From positions 22,703,001 through 22,767,000 of the forward strand of contig CM053806.1 in NCBI GenBank assembly GCA_028671895.1: a DNA stretch of 64,000 nucleotides, written 5' to 3'. A program made the translations under genes and the position numbers. The stretch comes from Oenanthe sinensis (lineage: Eukaryota; Streptophyta; Magnoliopsida; Apiales; Apiaceae). Below are positions 1-11,745 of this stretch, one piece after another. The notes under the pieces were generated by a model, which worked only from the letters and a program-made list of their open reading frames with translations, was not told the DNA's origin and did no database searches. Each line of letters starts with the position of its first letter. Within the stretch, counting starts at the first letter, position 1.

Positions 1-855
1 TTATGTCAGTAGTAGAGATCCTTGTTCAAGAGCTTGTTGAAGAATATTGAAGAAGCTAAGAAAACTTGCTCATAAAGGTTAATCCACAATTAGTCACTAA
101 AGAAAGTCAACATTCGATGAGTGCATATTTGCCAAGGCAAATGTCGATCCACAGCAGATCGAGATGCGGATCGAGATGCGGATCGAGATTGATCATTAAA
201 GATAAAACATGGCAAGGCAAATCTCTGTCCACGGCAGATCGAGATCGAGATTCTCACAGATCGAGATCGAGATTCTCACAGATCGAGATCGAGATTCTCA
301 TAGATCGAGATCGAGATTTTCATAGATCGAGATCGAGATTTACACAGATCGAGATTGAGATGGGTCCAGGCCGAGATCGAGATGCAGGTCGATATGTAGC
401 ATTTAATGTTCAAGGGACAAGTGGCTTATTATGAACGGTTGATCCAGAGTGGTTGGGAAAGTACTTTTTGTTAACGAGTCTTGATTGGGCCACGTACACA
501 AAAAGGACAAGATCAAGTCTACAAGTCATAGATTACAAAGTAGTATAAATAGAAGTACTTGTGTAACATTTCAATAGAGAGCATAGAACGCAATGTAAAG
601 CAATATTGAGAAAAACACTTGTAATAGAGAGGGAGTATATTCACAGAGCTTAGTATCATTTACTCCTCTCTCTTTACTTCTGTTGTACTATTGTAATGAA
701 TGTTGTAGCAAATCCTTCAATGAATATAACGATATATTCTTGAAATTCTGTGTTGATTTATTACATAATATTTATTGCTTCTCATTGCTTCTCATATTCC
801 TTAAATCTGAAAAAGTTGTATTCACCCCCCCTCTACAACACATTTGGACCTAACA
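1..855 (+). repeat. 5' LTR of element A (partial, 3' 855 bp)
   Basis: Base 1 corresponds to base 10823 of the right LTR; the two stay aligned to the shared end CCTAACA. I count fewer than ten substitutions plus one 68-bp length difference, which implies a recent insertion. A TATA box (TATAAATA) lies at 543-550. Bases 160-385 are a run of GATCGA-based repeats. A C-rich tract (ttcacccccc) lies about 30 bp before the end, as in the other Copia LTRs here. Confidence 0.93.
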
Positions 856-857
856 AT

Positions 858-869
858 TGGTATCAGAGC
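858..869 (+). other. Primer binding site of element A
   Basis: TGGTATCAGAGC begins two bases after the LTR end. It is complementary to the 3' end of plant initiator methionine tRNA, the usual primer for Copia elements. The same motif follows the LTRs of B and C on the other strand. Confidence 0.93.
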
Positions 870-1677
870 TTAATGTTTGACATACAAAACATAGATCCTT
901 GTGTTTGGTAGAAGATTAGGGAGTTTTCAAGTCCAGATCTACTTTTTAAGATTTTCTTGAAAAGTATACTTAAATTAATTAAACAATGAAAACTCGTCCT
1001 AAAATTATTTAAATACTCCAGGTGTAATTATTTAGCTTGGGTGTATTTTAGATAATTGTTGTGAATTAAACTGGGTACTTTGGTTTGTGGTGTTCTTCAC
1101 GTGTTCATCGCTGTTCTTGTAAAGAAGATAAACCCAGCAACTTTTTGATTACCTTTTCTAAAGACATAAAGTGAAAAGGGTGTTATTGGCTTTTGATTGG
1201 ACAAACTCACTACACAAAAAGTAATTATCAGAAGACTCTGTACCTAGCACGTGGTTGTTTGGTGAGTTAGGTGAGAAAAGACACAAAAGTCAAAAAGTGT
1301 GAAAGTGACAGGCAGCAAATTTCGACCAAGGACAAAAGTTCGACTTGAGAATATCTACTTTGAGAATTTCGACTTGGTGAAATTTTGACGCAGGCAAAAG
1401 TTTTGTAGATCGAGATCGAGATCGACTTGCGAAAATGGCTTAAAATATGCCAAGGTAAATCTCGATCTGTCGACATCGAGATCGACATCAAGATGTAGAT
1501 CAAGACTGACATCGAGATCGACATAGATTTTCTACATAGCCTAGTGTCGGGTACTTAGAATTATTTTTGGTAACCAGTTTTGGAACTTTGATTTATTTAG
1601 AGATAATTCAATTTTCTTTTAATTACTACTCAAGTAATAAGAAAAGTTTATTATCTCTATTCTAAATCTATATTAAG
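870..1677 (+). other. Untranslated leader of element A
   Basis: About 800 bp between the primer site and the gag start, with no credible coding. The part from 1318 to 1525 is rich in TTCGAC and GATCGAGATCGA phrases, the same motif type as the LTR repeat array. An open frame on the opposite strand at 1267-1524 is only a reading of these repeats. Confidence 0.6.
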
Positions 1678-2165
1678 ATGGCACCTTAAAATCAATTCAA
1701 GATTCCAGTGTTCGACCGAGATCACAATGAAGTATGGGTTTTGAGAATGAATTTGTTCCGATGGTTGTTGTTCCTGAGCATATGGAAGGAGATGTGATTG
1801 TACCACATCGGTCTGAGCCTAAAAAGGGAATGGACTTTTCAGTTGCTAATAAGGAGAAAATAGCTTTCGATACGTTCGTTCAACAAACCTAGAAATAGAG
1901 GTCGTCATGGAAGGTACAGCTGAGGTCAGAACAAAACACTTTTACTCAAGATGAAGTATAGCACCTACAAGATCAGAAAAGGAGCAAGCAAAAGATGAAG
2001 ACACTATGTTGGGTTGAAGTATGAATCTCAAACATTAGTGAGGATGCAGTAAGGGAGAGCATTTGTTGGTGAAGTTAAATGCAAGGATGATTCTAACAGT
2101 GATGCACCAAATGGATATCTGGCATCAATGACCAACACTGAAGATGAATCAATAAGCACTTCACA
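1678..2165 (+). pseudogene. Decayed gag remnant of element A
   Basis: An ATG at 1678 is followed by a stop at codon 4, then by a stretch reading KIPVFDRDHNEVWVLRMN. This aligns with the gag start of the SIRE-like copies here (B reads KIPVLEKDEYFPWKVKM). The remainder is broken by several stops and frame changes. Only the first 100 codons or so can be related to gag by eye; beyond that I see no zinc knuckle. Confidence 0.6.
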
Positions 2166-3079
2166 GGTATACATTCTAACTAGTATACGTTTATCTAATT
2201 CAGAACTGCATGTTTATTAAGTTTTGAAATGTATTATATTCATGATAGCATGTTAGCATCTTAGGTCTTAAATGCTCAATTGATTGCTAAGAATAAGATT
2301 GCATGCTAGGATTCATGAGTTTAATTAGTACATTTTATACTTGATTTTATATGCAGTAAAATGAATATCTAGAATTAGATAGGGTGTTCTAGACGGTTAA
2401 GTGTATTCCCAAACATTTGCTGAAACTTGAGTTAAATCTGATATGATTTAATACCTCTGCTAATGTTGTGAAAATTGCTAATAGACAAACAGGTCATAGA
2501 TCAGATTTTATTTGTTCTTAATAGCAAATGACTTGTTAATTGTTTATGTGCTTATTTTCATATGATTTGCTTTTACTCACATAATTGTACTTAAATGCTA
2601 TATCAGTTCATGTATTGCTTGTTAGGGATAATTGGATAAAAGATGGTAGAATTATCTCAAAGTCAGTAAGTCATGTAGATTCGAAGCTTAATCTAAAACT
2701 GACTTAGGTAATTAGAGATAATATAATGTTAAAGTGAACAACAAAGGTGATTTAGAAGAATTAGGAATCTGAGTGATTGATTCTTCTATGACTACATATA
2801 TGTACCACATGATTCTTATAGACTGCTAGTCCACCTTAAGTTAGGTTGGGATCACTGAGCTCATAGCCAAGACTACTTGTTGAGGCTGATATAGATGAGA
2901 AGTGATCAGTCAAAGATTAGCTTGTGCATATTAAGGTTGAAGCTGTTGTTACCTCTGAAAATATCTCTAACCCATCTGGACTCAATTGAAGTTGAGTACC
3001 AAGAAGCTTAATCTTTTATGATCGCAGAGTATGTTATGAAAGCGAAAAAATTATGTGACTTCGTAACATTTATTGTTCG

Positions 3080-5000
3080 AGGCATATGATTAAGATTAAA
3101 TCTCTTCTATCACAACTGGTTGAGAAGGCCTCCCCGACGGTAACCTTTGGAGATGACAGCAAAGGATGTACAAGGGATATGGCTATCATGAGTTAAGAAC
3201 TGTCATCAGTGGAAGCATCTTTCTTGTGGAAGGACTTAAGCACTTTCTAAAGGGCACTAGGGAATTCTTTGTCAAAGGTTTTCTAGAGAAGTGTTTGATC
3301 TCAAACAAGAAGGTTGGATGCTCACTCAGCTGCGGTTGAGGAAGTTTGTTCGTAGCTGACATGGAATTTGGATGTAAAGATGAAGTGAACTTTTCAGTAA
3401 AGCTTTATCAATGGAGTTAGCTGCAACAACAAGTGATGCTCTCACACTTGGTTTATCAACTAATACTTGGTTTATCAAGATAACGGATTCGACGGTAAAG
3501 ATGAAGTTGGTGAGAAAGGACTACTTCTAATGAAATTCTTTTAAGAAGGACATTAGTGAAGTATGTCAGTTGAAGGGAAGTCAAGTCAAAGGCTACCTTG
3601 TTTAGTTTTGGTGTTTGTTCATGCATTCGATAGATGAAGCATCTCAGTGATTAATCACAGTCAAAAGATTAGGCAGATTGTTGGAAGAACACTTTGAGGG
3701 CAGGTAATGGAATTTGTTGACGAACGAAGTTCTATGTTATGTTTGCACTGAAAGGAGTATTCTAGAGTAAAGTTCAGTTTCCGGACTTCATGACCAAATG
3801 GAGGAGTTAATAGGGAAATCCCGACCTTGAGTGAAATTACAAGGATAATGGATAGAGTTAAGGTTTCCTATTCACTACGGCTGAATCAGTTGACACAGCA
3901 AGTCTAATCAGCAAATATAAAGAGAAGACATCAAGTAAGATTAATCATGCCTGAAGTCACATGGTGTGATGGAAGGCTATCTTATTTGGAGTTAAGAGCT
4001 TACACAGAGTCTGTGATTGATTTAAGATGATCTAGATGCAGTGAACAACATCATCAAGCTCCCTAGCATTCGTTTGATTTTAGCTCTGAATTTCTAAAGG
4101 TTGACATCCTGTTTAGGGCTCAAGATCAGATGACACCAGATGAAGAAAAGCTGCAAGCAGCATCATAGGGGGAGCATCAGTAAGTTGGATCAACTAGTCG
4201 TGTTTGATGTTCAAAGGCTAGCAGTGCTCATTGAGTAAGAGTTGAGATTCTTAGGAACACTGAGTGATCCAGATTGAGTGATTGCATATTAGAAAGGAAA
4301 TTGTCAATTTAAAGATAATGCAAGATGATCTCAATCATATTTGAAGAAGACTACTCTACCCACTGAATATCTAAGGAAACATTAAGAACACATCTGTCAT
4401 GACAAAGGGTTTTGTGTAACAACATTTCCTAGAGTCAGTTCTTGATGAATCTGGGTAGTAGAGTAGTGATTGGTAGTGCCGTGCATGTATAAGAATATTT
4501 CATTGGTTTTTCTGAGTGAATTCAATGAAGATTGAAGATGCACTAACTAATCAAGATTGAGTAGGGTTCGAATCAAGGAACTAACTCAATTGAACCAGAG
4601 GCAGATACACTTAGCACAAGGAATCAATCCACATGAAGACTTGGTATTGATACAGAAGCTGAAGGGTAGTTCGGAGTTTTTGAAGGTTCTACTCTGCTAG
4701 TGTCAGGACTACTGATTTCTAGAGTGCTGAGTTTAATGAAGCTGCTGCCAAGACCAATATCTACAAGAAAATATTTGGGTGTTGAAGGTAATGCAGTTTC
4801 CGTCTGGATGACTATTGACATTGTTATGAGGGGCAAAGCCAAACTGGTTGCTACAGGACTTTAAAGTAGAAGGTATCGACGATGATGGAAACAGAATCTT
4901 CGGGACTTTCAAGATCAAGCAGTAAGCACCAGTGACGAGACTTGATCCTTTGGGGCTCATCAATGGGGACCTAACAATTTTCAGGGACTCAACGATTAGG
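3080..5000 (+). pseudogene. Decayed protease-integrase region of element A
   Basis: At about 3087-3170 the + strand reads a diverged copy of the segment after the protease active site (VEKASPTVTFGDDSKG against VEKAGPGVTFGDNSKG in B). The active-site DSG itself is not recognisable. The following 1.8 kb lies where integrase should be, but no HHCC finger or DDE triad can be read in any frame. Open frames on the minus strand at 4624-4963 are short and match nothing. I infer an old pol remnant. Confidence 0.5.
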
Positions 5001-5035
5001 ACCTAGCACATGTGGAGCATTCAAGCATGAAGATC

Positions 5036-6020
5036 TATCAGATGAATGTGAACAAGTGCACTCCTGAATGGTGAGCTAGAAGTTGAAGTTGATGTACATC
5101 ATTTCCTGGACTTTGAAGTTGCAGATCCATTGGAATTTGTATATCATTCTCTTCGCAAGCTCTTCTATGACGGAGATAAGGATTCAAGCAAAACGTCAAG
5201 GACATAGTATGACACTCTGACTGTTAATTACTTTAATATGATTTTACAGTAGAGTAAGTTATACACATATATCTCTCTAGAATGCAAGGCACACACAATG
5301 TTATATATGTGCTAAGTATACCATGAGTATATTATATGTGGGTCTACTAACGAAAATTTGGCAAGATATATTTTTGCTAAGTTAATGCAGAGTAGGTACA
5401 AAATGAGCATGTTGGAAGAGTTGTAATTCTTTCTGGATTATAATTAATTCGAAAGAATGATGGCAATTAAAGGAAGTCAAGGATCTTTTGAAGATGCGCA
5501 ATTTGGAAGATTCTAGACCTGCCAAGACTACTTTCCAACAGACCACTAAGCTTGATCAGGGCAAATCAGGTATATGAACTGAAGTGACAAGCTATAGAGG
5601 TATGATAAGCTCATTACTTATTCAAGTGCACAAAGACCATATATTTTATTCTCGATATGCCTATGTGCAAGTTTTCAAGTGGAAATTAGAGAATCTTATC
5701 TTATAGCTAAGTTATGAATTGTTAGACATCTTAGGGGATCACCAATTCTTGGAATCTGAGACCCTTAAGATAATAGGTTTAACCTAATTGGCTATATAGA
5801 TATAGATAATGCAGGTTGTACGAAAGACAGGAAAGTTATTCCTAGAAGCTATCAATTTCCAGCAACACTGTTGATCTCTCCACACCACTCAAGGAACAAG
5901 TGCATGGACATCAGGTATCATTTCTTTTGAGAAATGTCCTTAGTCGAATAACTTGCAGATGTTTGCTAAATAACTTGGTGAATTTATTTTATCTAAGTTG
6001 GTTAGTAAATTTGGGATGTT
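5036..6020 (+). pseudogene. Decayed reverse transcriptase-RNase H region of element A
   Basis: Several fragments align in order with the pol of B. Around 5040-5095 lies a relic of the MDVKSAFLNGELEEEVYV segment. At 5340-5430 there is GSTNEN then AKLMQSRYKMSM. At 5580-5690 there is a relic of SYRGMVGSLLYLTA, and at 5690-5850 one of the RNase H start (LKGTPNLGIW, GYSDAD). At 5960-6018 the C-terminal DIFTKPL and LGMLN region is visible. Frames change between fragments and stops are frequent, so no product is possible. The YVDD loop is lost. Confidence 0.72.
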
Positions 6021-6199
6021 ACTTATATGCATATTTGTTGGAAATCCCATATGCAAGGAATTCTTAAATAAGTTCACAAGTATTAAATTTTCAATATTCA
6101 AAGACTTGTGAATTTATTTGAAATCCAGTACCTCATACTTTTTGCTATTAGTTTAATTATCTTGCTTGCAATGTATTATGCATAAGTGATAGTTAAATT

Positions 6200-6335
6200 A
6201 TTTAGCATAAGTATTTAATTTATTTTGATTTGTTTAAATCATGATGATATAAAACAATTCAGTGAAATATCTGTTCCATGATTTAAGTAAATTAAAATAA
6301 ATTAGAAGCATAATTATTTGTATATTAAATATTAG
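6200..6335 (+). repeat. Direct repeat, copy 1, in 3' domain of element A
   Basis: The segment starting CATAAGTATTTAATTTATTT and running through AAACAATTCAGTGAAATATC to AGAAGCATAATTATT recurs at 7021-7155 with few changes. This suggests an internal duplication of about 135 bp within the AT-rich 3' domain. Confidence 0.75.
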
Positions 6336-7020
6336 ATAAGAATTGGTCAATGATATCTTGCTTAATTGCTTTGATATTTTGCTCTAAGAGTCTTAAAATA
6401 TTTTATTACAAGTAATTGTGATGCTTTTGATATTAGTGATGGTATTTAGAATTTCTGTTCTAAATAATTAATGCATATTTCAAAACTCACTAATATTGGA
6501 AGATGAAGTATTTTCCAAGTTATGTGTATAAAATTCTCAATGTTTTATATACTTAGAAAATATTTCTAAAATTTATTTTATTGCGAGGGGTTGTAAAAAG
6601 AATCACAAGTATTACTTTTTCCCTATTTAAAGGACTTGTGAATTTCTTTTCAACTATAACCTCGAGCTTACGTATATCAATTAGTAATTGTTATGAGTAC
6701 GCTTATAATATGCAAAGTGACAATTATTAGATATGGCGTAGGAAGTTAAATGTTAATATTCAATCTAATGAATATTTTAGTATTTAGCGAATTTATTTTA
6801 TCTTATTGAAATTATGGATTGAAGCAATTCAATGGTTATTAGTTTCATAATTTTAATTTGATAAAATAACAAAAGCACAATTTCTTGCATCTTGAAATTA
6901 TTGATAAATATCGAATAATTGGTATCAGCGTGCAATTAATTGTGATATGCTTATTGTTCTACTGAATAATTGCCATGTATAGTTTTTATAAATGCATGTG
7001 ATTGGCAATTGCTTAGTACA

Positions 7021-7155
7021 ACATAAGTATTTAATTTATTTTAGTTTATTTAAATCCTGATGATATAAAACAATTCAATGAAATATCTGTTCCATGATTT
7101 AAGTAAATTAAAATAAATTCAAAGCATAATTATTAGTAGTATAAATATTCTCTTT
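7021..7155 (+). repeat. Direct repeat, copy 2, in 3' domain of element A
   Basis: Second copy of the segment at 6200-6335, in the same orientation and about 820 bp downstream. It shares the phrases GATGATATAAAACAATTCA and CTGTTCCATGATTTAAGTAA. Confidence 0.75.
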
Positions 7156-9336
7156 TATTACTTTGTGATAATAGAATAATATTTTATTACAAAATAATTG
7201 TGATATATTGATACTAATGGATTTACTTAGTTTTTATTTTTAGAAACAATTGGTATCAATATAGTTAGTTTTCTTTCTTTGACTGGTTTACAATCCTGAA
7301 TGTATTTAAAAGAAATTTTTGTCTATTTCTTTTTCAAAATATTTTATGCAAAGATACATTCATTCGTCTATCAGTTTAAGTTAAGAAAACTTAAGAATTC
7401 TTTTTCAAAACTTCTCTTTTGAAAAACTTTTCTTAAGGATAATCTTTCTTTTATCTCGAAACTTTATTCCCTCCCAAAAGCTTGTTTTAAATGTTTTATC
7501 TTTAAAAGCTTTTTCTCTCTTTTGAAAATGTGTTTTAACTTCGAGGTACCAATCACTTGTAAAATGATTTGTTTTTAAATACTTGTGTCAATGTATGTTT
7601 CACATTGATTCTGAGTAACTAAACAGTGATTGTTGCTTTGAAGGCCTAGTACTGTATAGTTAAGCATCCATCCAACCCCAATTATCATGTTTTTATTTTA
7701 AGTCGGGGATATTATCAGGCAGAAGAAAATGATATAAATCATAATTGAATTATGAGTCGGAAAATCATTGTCTTCTATCTGATATGGATGATTTGCAAAA
7801 ATGTTTTCAAAACATGCAGTGCTTAGGTTTAATGGAAAAGAATCATTTTATTGAGATATAATTTGGTAGAAGAGTTGAATTTCTTCTTTGGTGTAAATTC
7901 CCGCGTTTTATGATGGGAAGTTTGCCTTATAAGAAATTCATAAGAGATAGAAACTTTTTCTCTGATACTCCCGCGTTTTATTATGGGATAAGCATCTGAA
8001 AGAAATTTCTATTGGTGTCATGCTCTTAAATGATAAAAAAATTTTGATCTGACAAAACTCTTTTATTAAAGTGCTTTAATGCAATCCATTACCATTCCTT
8101 ATTATATTTTTCCTTCTCTTTGAGTTGAAAAATATGTTTTGGAATGTTAAGGTGATTATTTCTTTATCTCATTTATTGATTCTATCCGTTTAGCCCCCAG
8201 TGGCTACAGAAGCTGGCCAGGAGGTTGAAAACCCATCAATCTCTGACCCAGGCCATAATACCAAACACTGATTCATCCACTTCCATATATTAACCCTTGG
8301 AGATATAAGGAATTCATGTTAGTTAGAGGTTGATAAGGGAGAAACTGCACTTGATGCAGCAAATAAGGATGAAGTCGGAAGTGCACCCACAGCTCTACCT
8401 CCAGCGAAGTAAAGAAGTATATAAACTGAGGTATCTGTAAGCTCATCTGTATTTTCTCAAAAAGATGCAGAGCTGAAAAGGCAATAAAACTGTCTCTGGA
8501 ATCATTCTCTCAACAGGGTGAGTCCATTGAAATTCGCTCGTCAACCAGAGCATCTTGTAGTGAGTCAAGCACACCAACGGCACTCACGCTGATGGTAAGC
8601 CTAAACAGATATATCTTAGGGACACATTGCAAGACGTGCACAGTGTGAGGTATAGGCATGTTAACAAAACACCCGTCATTGGGTTACGAGGGAAACGTAG
8701 ACTCTAATTTGTCATTCATTACATTGTCTACTACGTCGACCCTCCTGGAAGGAACATTTCCAGATCCTGAAAAGGAATGTCCACCTCCCGTTTACGGAGA
8801 AGGTGTGAGGCAACTCCTTGATAGAACAAGGCAGGATTCCCAAAAAGATTTTAAAATCTTGGGATAACCCATCTCAAAGAGGTGAGGCTCCACTAGACAG
8901 TGATTTAGCAATTGCTATTGAGTCTGGTGCTGAGACAGTGCTTATGCATGATAGATCAAGAACACCTCAACGAGGCAATTCTCCACTTGATAGTGATTCA
9001 GTTCATTCTGATAAATCAGGTGTTGGGAATATATGAATTGACGGATTTCACTTGCAGGTACAGAAGGCTATATTTGGAATGCAGAGTGAAAGAGAGAGAG
9101 AGAAACACTTAAGTGAAAGTGAGGGAGAGATACACTTGAGTGAGAGATAGGGAGAGAAAGAGAGAAACACTTAAAATGCTCTATGCTAAAGTGTAAACAC
9201 CGACAGAACGTAGTAGAAGTGAGGAAACCATAAGCCAAACACTTACCCTTGCTACTTGCTACTTCTGGCAGAAAAGTTACTATTTTTTCCCGATCAACGA
9301 CAGACGAGAACCTTCTTTGGGAGACAAACCATCTAA

Positions 9337-9357
9337 AATTTGGACCTAACAATTGGT
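9337..9357 (+). other. LTR end / primer-site-like relic inside element A
   Basis: The phrase TTTGGACCTAACAATTGGTA continues into TC. It reproduces the junction at 843-862, where the LTR end (TTTGGACCTAACA) meets the primer site (TGGTATC). The match then stops. This is the signature of a second LTR/leader boundary buried in the 3' domain, and the 270 bp before it do not resemble the LTR of A. Confidence 0.6.
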
Positions 9358-10172
9358 ATCTTCAAAAGTGGGCCTTTGGAGGATTCCTCAACTAAGGGGG
9401 AGAAGTTATAGTAAGAAAAAGTTATAGTTATAACAAGTTTATAAACATGGAGAAGTTATAGTGTTATAGTTATAACAAGAAAAAGGAGAAGTTAATAAAG
9501 TCTTATCTTCATAACCTTCGGAAAAGCTAATATCCTAAAGGAGTCGCATGATTCTAAGGGAAGAGGCCATTGGAGGATTATAAGGGAAGATCCTTGAAGA
9601 AAGGGGGTTCGTATCCTTAGGGGGAGATTTTAGACTGGAAAAAGAAAATCTTATCTTCGGATCCTGAGGGGAAACAACAGAAGATGGGAGAATCAAGAAA
9701 CTGTATCCTAGACTTGAAAGGAGTTGTCAGAAGAAGATTCCTAATGCAAGTGGGAAGAACAGAAAAGAAATGACTATTCCATTGATTTTCTAAAGGGAGA
9801 AGAAGAATAAGAAGGAAAATCACATTCGTAGGGGGAGAACATTATTTGAGCTATGTTCAGTATTTGTTGAAGACATACCCAGGAATTGATTCTTATGATG
9901 CTCTGTTCATGATAAGTTCTTTAAGTTCAAACTGAAGGATTTTGAAACGGAGAAAGCTCAAACAGACAGAAATGAAAACGATACAATTTGATTATCAGTT
10001 CAGCGTCAGAGGAACAAGCATCTTTCGTTTCAGTCACACAAGAATTCTGGAAATGCAATATTTGATCTAGAAAAACCAGTAGCATTATTTACAAATCTCG
10101 GACATTCTTTTTCTAGTTGTTAGTTGAGTTATCCTCCCTAGGTTATTTGTTTGCTAAAAGTTTAACAATCAA

Positions 10173-10184
10173 ATAGGGGGAGAT
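10173..10184 (+). other. Polypurine tract of element A
   Basis: ATAGGGGGAGAT lies immediately before the TGTTGG start of the 3' LTR, the normal place and composition for plus-strand priming in Copia elements. Confidence 0.85.
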
Positions 10185-11745
10185 TGTTGGAAACGACGAA
10201 GCTGTATAAATAGTAATCGTGATAACTCAACACTAGAACAGGACAAGTAAATAATACTACGATTACACAGAAATCAGCAAGACATGAAGACAAGGCAAAT
10301 ACAGTGAATCAAGACATTAGAAGAAGTTTTGAAGTCTAATACAGGTCACTGAAAGAAGTTCATTTATATGCTCATACCTCAGTGAAGAATAATGTTTAAA
10401 GACTTTCAGGGTTTCAGAAGTGTTGAAGATTCAGTATAGCAGTGCCACTAAAAGATTTCAGTGTAACAGCATTGATTGAAGATAGACAGTGTTTGAAGCA
10501 TAGGAATCTAGAAGAATTGAAGACATGGTAAAGACAAAGGTTAAAGAAGACAACTACAGTCTTGAAGTTATACTCACTGACAATCAGTGAAGAACAGAGA
10601 ATGAAGTATTCAAGATTGTAGTAGTAATGAAGACGTTGTCGAAGTACCAGAAAAGATTCTAGTGAAGTTACATTGTTTATTAACAGTTAATGTTCGAACC
10701 ACTTATTGGGAAGCCACATTACCAATTGAACATGGTAATCTATTCAGAAGCAAGAACCCTATCAAGACTAGTCACTTATGAACCAGACCGTTGCATCAAG
10801 TGTCAGGACATTGATAGCAAGTTTATGTCAGTAGTAGAGATCCTTGTTCAAGAGCTTGTTGAAGAATATTGAAGAAGCTAATGAAACTTGCTCATAAAGG
10901 TTAATCCACAATTAGTCACTAAAGAAAGTCAACATTCAATGAGTGCATATTTGCCAAGGCAAATGTCGATCCACAGCAGATCAAGATGCGGATCGAGATG
11001 CGGATCGAGATTGATTATTAAAGGTAAAACATTGCAAGGCAAATGTCGATCCACGGCAGATCGAGATGCGGATCGAGATTGATCATTAAAGATAAAACAT
11101 GGCAAGGCAAATCTCTGTCCACGGCAGATCGAGATCGAGATTCTCACAGATCGAGATCGAGATTCTCACAGATCGAGATCGAGATTCTCATAGATCGAGA
11201 TCGAGATTTTCATAGATCGAGATCGAGATTTACACAGATCGAGATCGAGATGGGTCCAGGCCGAGATCGAGATGCAGGTCGATATGTAGCATTTAATGTT
11301 CAAGGGACAAGTGGCTTATTGTGAACGGTTGATCCAGAGTGGTTGGGAAAGTACTTTTTGTTAACGAGTCTTGATTGGGCCACGTACACAAAAAGGACAA
11401 GATCAAGTCTACAAGTCATAGATTACAAAGTAGTATAAATAGAAGTACTTGTGTAACATTTCAATAGAGAGCATAGAACGCAATGTAAAGCAATATTGAG
11501 AAAAACACTTGTAATAGAGAGGGAGTATATTCACAGAGCTTAGTATCATTTACTCCTCTCTCTTTACTTCTGTTGTACTATTGTAATGAATGTTGTAGAA
11601 AATCCTTCAATGAATATAACGATATATTCTTGAAATTCTGTGTTGATTTATTACATAATATTTATTGCTTCTCATTGCTTCTCATATTCCTTAAATCTGA
11701 AAAAGTTGTATTCACCCCCCATCTACAACACATTTGGACCTAACA
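10185..11745 (+). repeat. 3' LTR of element A (1561 bp)
   Basis: Starts TGTTGGAAACGACG and ends CCTAACA, giving the TG...CA ends. TATAAATA lies at 11434-11441. The GATCGA array at about 10980-11265 is longer than in the 5' LTR by one 68-bp unit that includes the AAACATTGCAAGGCAAATG phrase. The open frames here encode Arg/Ser/Ile/Glu-rich strings that merely translate the repeat. The first 500 bp match the minus-strand LTR E at 39860-40441. Confidence 0.95.

Larger units (their letters stand above)
6021..10172 (+). other. 3' domain of element A: decayed sequence between pol and 3' LTR
   Basis: About 4.1 kb after the pol relic. Bases 6021-7560 are AT-rich, with a direct repeat (6200-6335 and 7021-7155) and hairpins such as TTCACAAGT paired with ACTTGTGAA near 6073-6115 and 6602-6645. 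Bases 8190-9036 contain broken open frames with recurring QRGxxPLDSD phrases (8878-8905, 8968-8998), possibly a relic of the third ORF seen in B. A GAGAGA-rich stretch lies at 9080-9165. Bases 9337-9357 hold an LTR-end plus primer-site-like phrase. No intact gene is seen. Confidence 0.55.
1..11745 (+). mobile_element. Element A: Copia-type LTR retrotransposon with decayed interior (5' end off window)
   Basis: Two direct LTR copies (1-855 partial, 10185-11745 complete) bracket about 9.3 kb. The primer site follows the left LTR and a GGGGGAGAT polypurine tract precedes the right one. The order of recognisable fragments (gag start, protease, RT, RNase H, then a 4-kb 3' domain) matches the SIRE-like elements B, C and F in this window. 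Frameshifts and stops are so dense that no domain can be translated. The element lies inside the third ORF of element B: the sequence right of 11745 resumes that ORF. The left flank is outside the window, so the target duplication (expected to match GACCT at 11746-11750) cannot be confirmed. Confidence 0.9.

Noticed and set aside
66..434. Arg/Ser-rich open frame (also at 11043-11324)
   Set aside because: It lies wholly in the A LTR and simply translates the GATCGA repeat; both strands are open for the same reason.
858..869. Possible tRNA gene at TGGTATCAGAGC sites
   Set aside because: Only the primer-complementary 12 bases are present, next to LTR ends; no cloverleaf is visible.
8658..9036. 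Possible intact small genes in the 3' domain of A
   Set aside because: The frames are short and overlapping and lie between decayed segments; they may be relics of a third ORF but cannot be supported as genes.
9080..9165. GA-rich stretch as a regulatory GAGA element
   Set aside because: It is a simple microsatellite-like tract in a decayed retroelement, with no linked gene.
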